Shown: piece after piece, positions 60,130-64,000 of the stretch | How the letters are laid out: each line of letters opens with the position of its first letter | Position numbering within the stretch: position 1 is the stretch's first letter | Origin: Lunularia cruciata | Lineage: Eukaryota; Streptophyta; Marchantiopsida; Lunulariales; Lunulariaceae | Assembly (NCBI GenBank): GCA_948567375.1 | Contig: OX419755.1 | Coordinates: 78,080,931 to 78,144,930, forward strand | Length of the DNA: 64,000 bases | Direction of reading: 5' to 3' | Notes under the pieces: model-generated | What the model was told of the DNA's origin: nothing | The model's database searches: none | Seen by the model: the letters and a program-made list of their open reading frames with translations, nothing else | Made by a program: the position numbers and the translations under genes

Positions 60130-60330
60130 CTATACCATATAAAGGATGAACTAGCCATAGGTCAAGTACATCTAGGACATAACCACTATCCTTGAGGAAC
60201 CACCATAAGGAGAGGAGTCAAATATGCCATATGCCATCCTCTCAAACAACTCACACACACTAATATAATAGCAACTCCACCAAAAGAGAAATATAACATA
60301 CACCGCAAGCTTGGATGTACAAGTGCCAAG
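60130..60330 (-). other. PHD-finger-like module at the end of the second gypsy family
   Basis: The minus strand shows LRCML, then LVCVSCLRGWHMAYLTPLL, then VPQG and WLCPRC in the order and spacing of a PHD finger (zinc ligands, GWH core, PPL-like turn, W-x-C-x2-C end). It follows the integrase tail. PHD fingers read histone H3 tails, so the module could have guided integration; the copy is decayed. Confidence 0.55.
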
Positions 60331-62524
60331 CTTGGGTCCATAGTACCATCAATGTTTGGGAGGTGGCATGGCACACAATTGCGCATGTGATCCTTCCAAA
60401 CAACACCATCATGTCCTTCTAACACAAGGACACCAAAAGGCAAAACCTCACATACTCTCAAGATAGTGAGGCTCATAGTAACATCAAGTGTCATCGGTGC
60501 TATTTGCTATAGATATACATAGTCACTTGGATGACATCGATAGATCAAGGGTCTATAACCTCCTTCTTGAATGGTAGCATAGTGTAAGGTATCCCTATGT
60601 TGAGCAATCACCAAGTTCTCAAAGGCCATTGATATCACTCTCTGAAAGACCTTTGCCCATTAAGAACATGCACTCATCCATACTTTTGGATCATCCAAGT
60701 ACACAACTATAGTAACATTTCAATGAATGGCTGTAGGTAAATCTAGATCTCGTCCATAGAGTAGAAAGTAAGGAGAAAAGGAAGTTGAGGAGGCTTGTTG
60801 GCTGAACCAATAGCCCATGGCTAACCAAGGTAACTGGAGATCTCAATCTCCTAAGTGGACTCTCTACAAACCATACTTCTACAATCTTCCCTTCACCGCC
60901 TGAACCACTTGCTCTACTAGTATATCCGCCTTAGGGTGATCTTGAGAGATAGTATGATGATCAATTAGAGCCTTGTCACACAAGACTTGAAACTCCTCTT
61001 AGAACTCTATACCTTGATCAGTCAAAACCTCAAATAATGCACCAAAATGACTAAGAACCCAATTCAAGAATGAGTAAGCCATCCCTTCACTAGACTTGTT
61101 AGGAAGTACCACCAACTCAATCCACTTTGAAGAAGTGCTCCACCATAACCAAAACATATTGATGATGTCTCACAATCAATAGTAAAGGTCTAGCAATCCA
61201 AACTCCGATAGTAACCCAACTCCATGATAGGTAATGGGTGTAACTATGGCATATGAGCATTAAATGATGCTCCAACTTGGTCACAAACCACACATTTGGC
61301 AACAAATTGTTGTACATCAATCTGCATATCATGCCACCAATCATGACTCTAGAGTAGCTATATGTATAATTTACTCCAAAATGTTCTAGCTCCTCATGAG
61401 CATGATGGACCAATTGTGGTCTTTGGGATGGATGTGGTACTACTTGCACTCTACCATCCTCCCATACATGAAAAAGGTGTCTACCCTCCATTTTGAATAG
61501 CCTGGCTTGCTGAAGAACATGATCTCTCTCCTTGGCCTCAAGTGTGCAACACAAACACCAATGCAAAGATAGTCCATCACTAAGAAATCATCATGAATGC
61601 CTTGTTGAATTGTACTAATATCTTCACCCTTTGGATCTGTGACCTCAATAACTCCTCTTGTATGCACTGAGAGAATATCACCAAAGCCTCAAAAAATATA
61701 CAAAGAAAGGTAGATACATGCCAACCTAGCACCCTCTCCTCATCTATCTTATCATACCAATGTGCTCTAGTTTGATCTTGCTGACTGTGATATGAATCTC
61801 TACTCAACCCATCTGCATCATAATTCACCACTCCAAGTATGTGAATAATTGTGAAATCATACACCTATAAAATCAAAGTCCATCATGCAAGTTTCCTTGA
61901 AATCTTGTCAAACTTCATCAACCACTTTAGTAGCTGATGATCAATGATGAGAGTAAAGGAGAGTTACCAAATATGTAACATCAGAAATGTGCTATTGCCC
62001 ATACTGATACCAAGCACTCTCCCTCATATGAATAACTTTGCCTCTACTGCATTGTTAGAGTGACTAGCATACGCCACGACAAACTCCTTCTCCTCATCAT
62101 CATGTTGGGTGAGCACTACTCCATGCCCCAACATACTCCAATCAATGTGAACCTAAAACGGTCATCCTTTGATCGGTATCCTAAGAATAGGAGCAAATGT
62201 CAACCTTTCCTTGAGCTCTAGAAAAACTCTCTCTTGCTCATCTCTCCAACACCATGCCTATGTAAGCTTGGTCAGCTTTGTCAAGGCCTTATCAATGGTA
62301 CTACATCCTCTAACATAGTGGTAATGGAAGTTTGCCAACCCAAGGAATGATTGCACTCTACTCACATCCATAGGCCAAGGAATACGTGCAATAGTCTCCA
62401 CCTTGGTCTATTGAACACCAAGTCCTCCAAGGTAGATAGTGTGATCCAAATAATCAACCTACTTGTGGAAGAATCTACACTTCTCAAGATGTAATTTGAG
62501 TCCATGAGATCTCAATCTCTCAAA

Positions 62525-62975
62525 CACCTCCAACAAATACCTCTCATGCTCCTCATAGAGTGCTATAGACCAAAATGCCATCAATATAGCATTGAGAAAA
62601 ATCCAATCCCACTAGGATCATGTCCATGATCCTTTAGAACTCAGCATGAGTATTCTTTAACCTAAATGGTAAGAACCTCCAACAAATACCTCTCATGCTA
62701 CTCCATAGTAGTGCTATAGACCAAAATGCCATCAATATAGCATTGAGAAAAATTCAATCCCACTAGGATCATGTCCATGATCCTTTAGAACTCAACATGA
62801 GTATTCTTTAACCCAAATGGTAGGAACCTCCAACAAATACCTCTCATGCTCCTCCATAGTAGTGCTATAGACCAAAATGCCATCAATATAGCATTGAGAA
62901 AAATACAATCCCACTAGGATCATGTCCATGATCCTTTAGAACTCAGCATGAGTATTCTTTAACCTAAATGGTAGG
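62525..62975 (-). repeat. Threefold ~150 bp tandem repeat within gypsy RT
   Basis: The block starting aacaaatacctctcatgct recurs at 62532, 62681 and 62832, each followed by catcaatatagcattgagaa and gatcatgtccatgatccttt. The copies are almost identical, so the amplification is recent relative to the element's decay. Confidence 0.85.
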
Positions 62976-63233
62976 AACCTCCACTGATTTAATACCTCTT
63001 TTCTATGAGGATCAATAGCCCAAAATTCCATCTTGGACTTATCCCCCTCCATAATCAGCAATTGATGATATCTTGCTTGAAGATCCAAAGTACTAAAGAC
63101 CTTTGCATGCACAATAGTATCAAAGATCTCCATTAGTGTAGGCATGTCATACGAATCAGCCCTAGTCTATTGGTTGATAAGATAATAATCTCCACACATG
63201 CACCTACTTGTGTAGTTGTCATGCATATCTTTC

Positions 63234-64000
63234 TTACCTTGTGCAAAAGGTATTTTTTTGCACATCCTCCCTATCAATAGGGATTTGCCAATAGCCATTG
63301 CAAAGATCCAACTTGGAGAAGTATCGTGCTCCACTCAATTGATCAAGCAAGTCATCAATTCAAGACAAGGGATATAAATTCTTCATTCTTTGTTTATTGA
63401 GCCCTTGGTAATCAATACAAAAATGAAGTCCTCCATCGTTCTTTGGAACAAATAGTACCGGTGCTCCCCACGTAGATGTATTATGTTGTATGAAATCCTT
63501 CTCCAACAATTTTGTAAGTGTTGTTTGCAACTCCTCCAACTCTTTTGGTGAGAGCGGATAGATTGGTCTATTAATTGGAGTACTCCCTGGTACTAACTCA
63601 ATATTGAAGGGCATACCATGATCAGAGGGTAATCCCTTTGGCAAATCATCCGGAAACACATCCGCAAACTCCTAAACTATGTCGTCAACCATTGCTCGAT
63701 GAAGCTCCTAACTCTCCTCAAATTCTCCTTGTATAATTGGCTTGATCCACACTAAAAAAATAGACTTATCTTTGTCTAAAGCTTGCTCTATAGCTGCTTC
63801 ATTGACAAACTTCCCATCTAGGGATTTATCTTCCTTCATGGCTTGCTCTATGGCTACTTTCTTGATAAACTTCCCATCTTGGGACTTCTCTTCCTTCAAA
63901 GCTTGCTCTATGGCTGCTTTCTTGACAAACTTCCCATCTTGGGACTGACTATCCTTAGGTGTCTTACTCAAAGGTGCTAGACAACCTGATTGGAAATTAC
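63234..64000 (-). mobile_element. Fragment of the outer gypsy family, cut by the window end
   Basis: Minus-strand protease-RT linker and RT start ([17 protein letters not shown], then [17 protein letters not shown], then YFSKLDLCNGYWQIPI). It is roughly 85% identical at the nucleotide level to 3120-3356 and 10369-10907, and supplies the uninterrupted sequence across the 7 kb insertion site. It abuts the second gypsy family at about 63233 in the same orientation. Broken. Confidence 0.8.
63770..63960 (-). repeat. 60 bp repeats encoding a K/E/A-rich linker
   Basis: Three tandem units encode SQDGKFVKKAAIEQALKEEK-like 20-residue repeats upstream of RT. The outer element carries only about two units at 10640-10760. 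Confidence 0.75.

Larger units (their letters stand above)
59336..63233 (-). mobile_element. Second gypsy family with PHD-finger-like C-terminus (fossil)
   Basis: Minus-strand Ty3/gypsy pol of a lineage different from the outer element. RT opens near 63200 (CGDYYLINQ) and includes AKVFSTLDLQARYHQL (near 63090). The RNase H end, YDFTIIHILGVVNYDADGLSR, is at about 61864. The integrase zinc region and core lie at about 61500-60750 (for example FSPYFLLYGRDLDLP), and the tail passes through VLPFGVLVLEGHDGVVWKDH (about 60440) to a PHD-finger-like module (60330-60130). RT carries an internal triplication. It is broken in many places (well over ten). No LTR pair is seen; the 105 bp direct repeats near 59.4 and 59.9 kb might be remnants. 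Confidence 0.7.

Overview
This is nuclear DNA of a land plant. It carries two intron-containing host genes: a nuclear gene for a mitochondrial elongation factor G, closely similar to plant mEF-G as I remember it, and a plant-type bHLH transcription factor with an ACT-like C-terminus. Around them lie plant Ty3/gypsy retrotransposons, a PIF/Harbinger transposon and an unusual RT-LINE family. Short introns, very AT-rich intergenic islands and an algal/bryophyte-style LINE suggest a seed-free plant such as a moss or liverwort. That lineage guess is weak.

Layout. 1-23.5 kb is a stack of nested elements. The oldest layer is a Ty3/gypsy element on the minus strand (212-23541). Its U3 holds arrays of heat-shock-element motifs just upstream of a TATA box. 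A 7.0 kb element of unclear class (3357-10368) sits in its RT region. A solo LTR (10908-21303) sits in its protease region. That solo LTR was itself hit by a nearly whole gypsy element of the same family (11496-19297) and by a 1.9 kb relative of the 7 kb element (19333-21225). Target-site duplications and read-across flanks fix every join. 23.5-24.1 kb is a LINE tail, 24.4-27.9 kb is AT-rich and gene-free, 27.9-30.2 kb is a PIF/Harbinger fossil, and 30.9-34.25 kb is a nearly full-length but inactive LINE with a restriction-like endonuclease-type C-terminus.

34.5-42.1 kb is the mEF-G gene. I could trace 16 exons giving 854 codons. Its first exon contains a perfect in-frame 285 bp tandem duplication that doubles the GTP-binding P-loop. 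Without it the protein would be 759 residues, close to the usual plant length. Intron 5 holds a seven-copy repeat array, and a telo-box lies in the 5' leader. 43 kb has another LINE tail. 44.6-47.2 kb is a second AT-rich gene-free island. 51.2-54.8 kb is the bHLH gene (4 coding exons, 456 codons), probably with a long 5' leader intron.

57-58.2 kb is a further LINE copy. 59.3-64 kb holds two different gypsy families butted together in the same orientation at about 63233; one of them ends in a PHD-finger-like module. The two host genes show no functional link. The window is mainly a record of repeated retroelement invasion around a small host-gene island.
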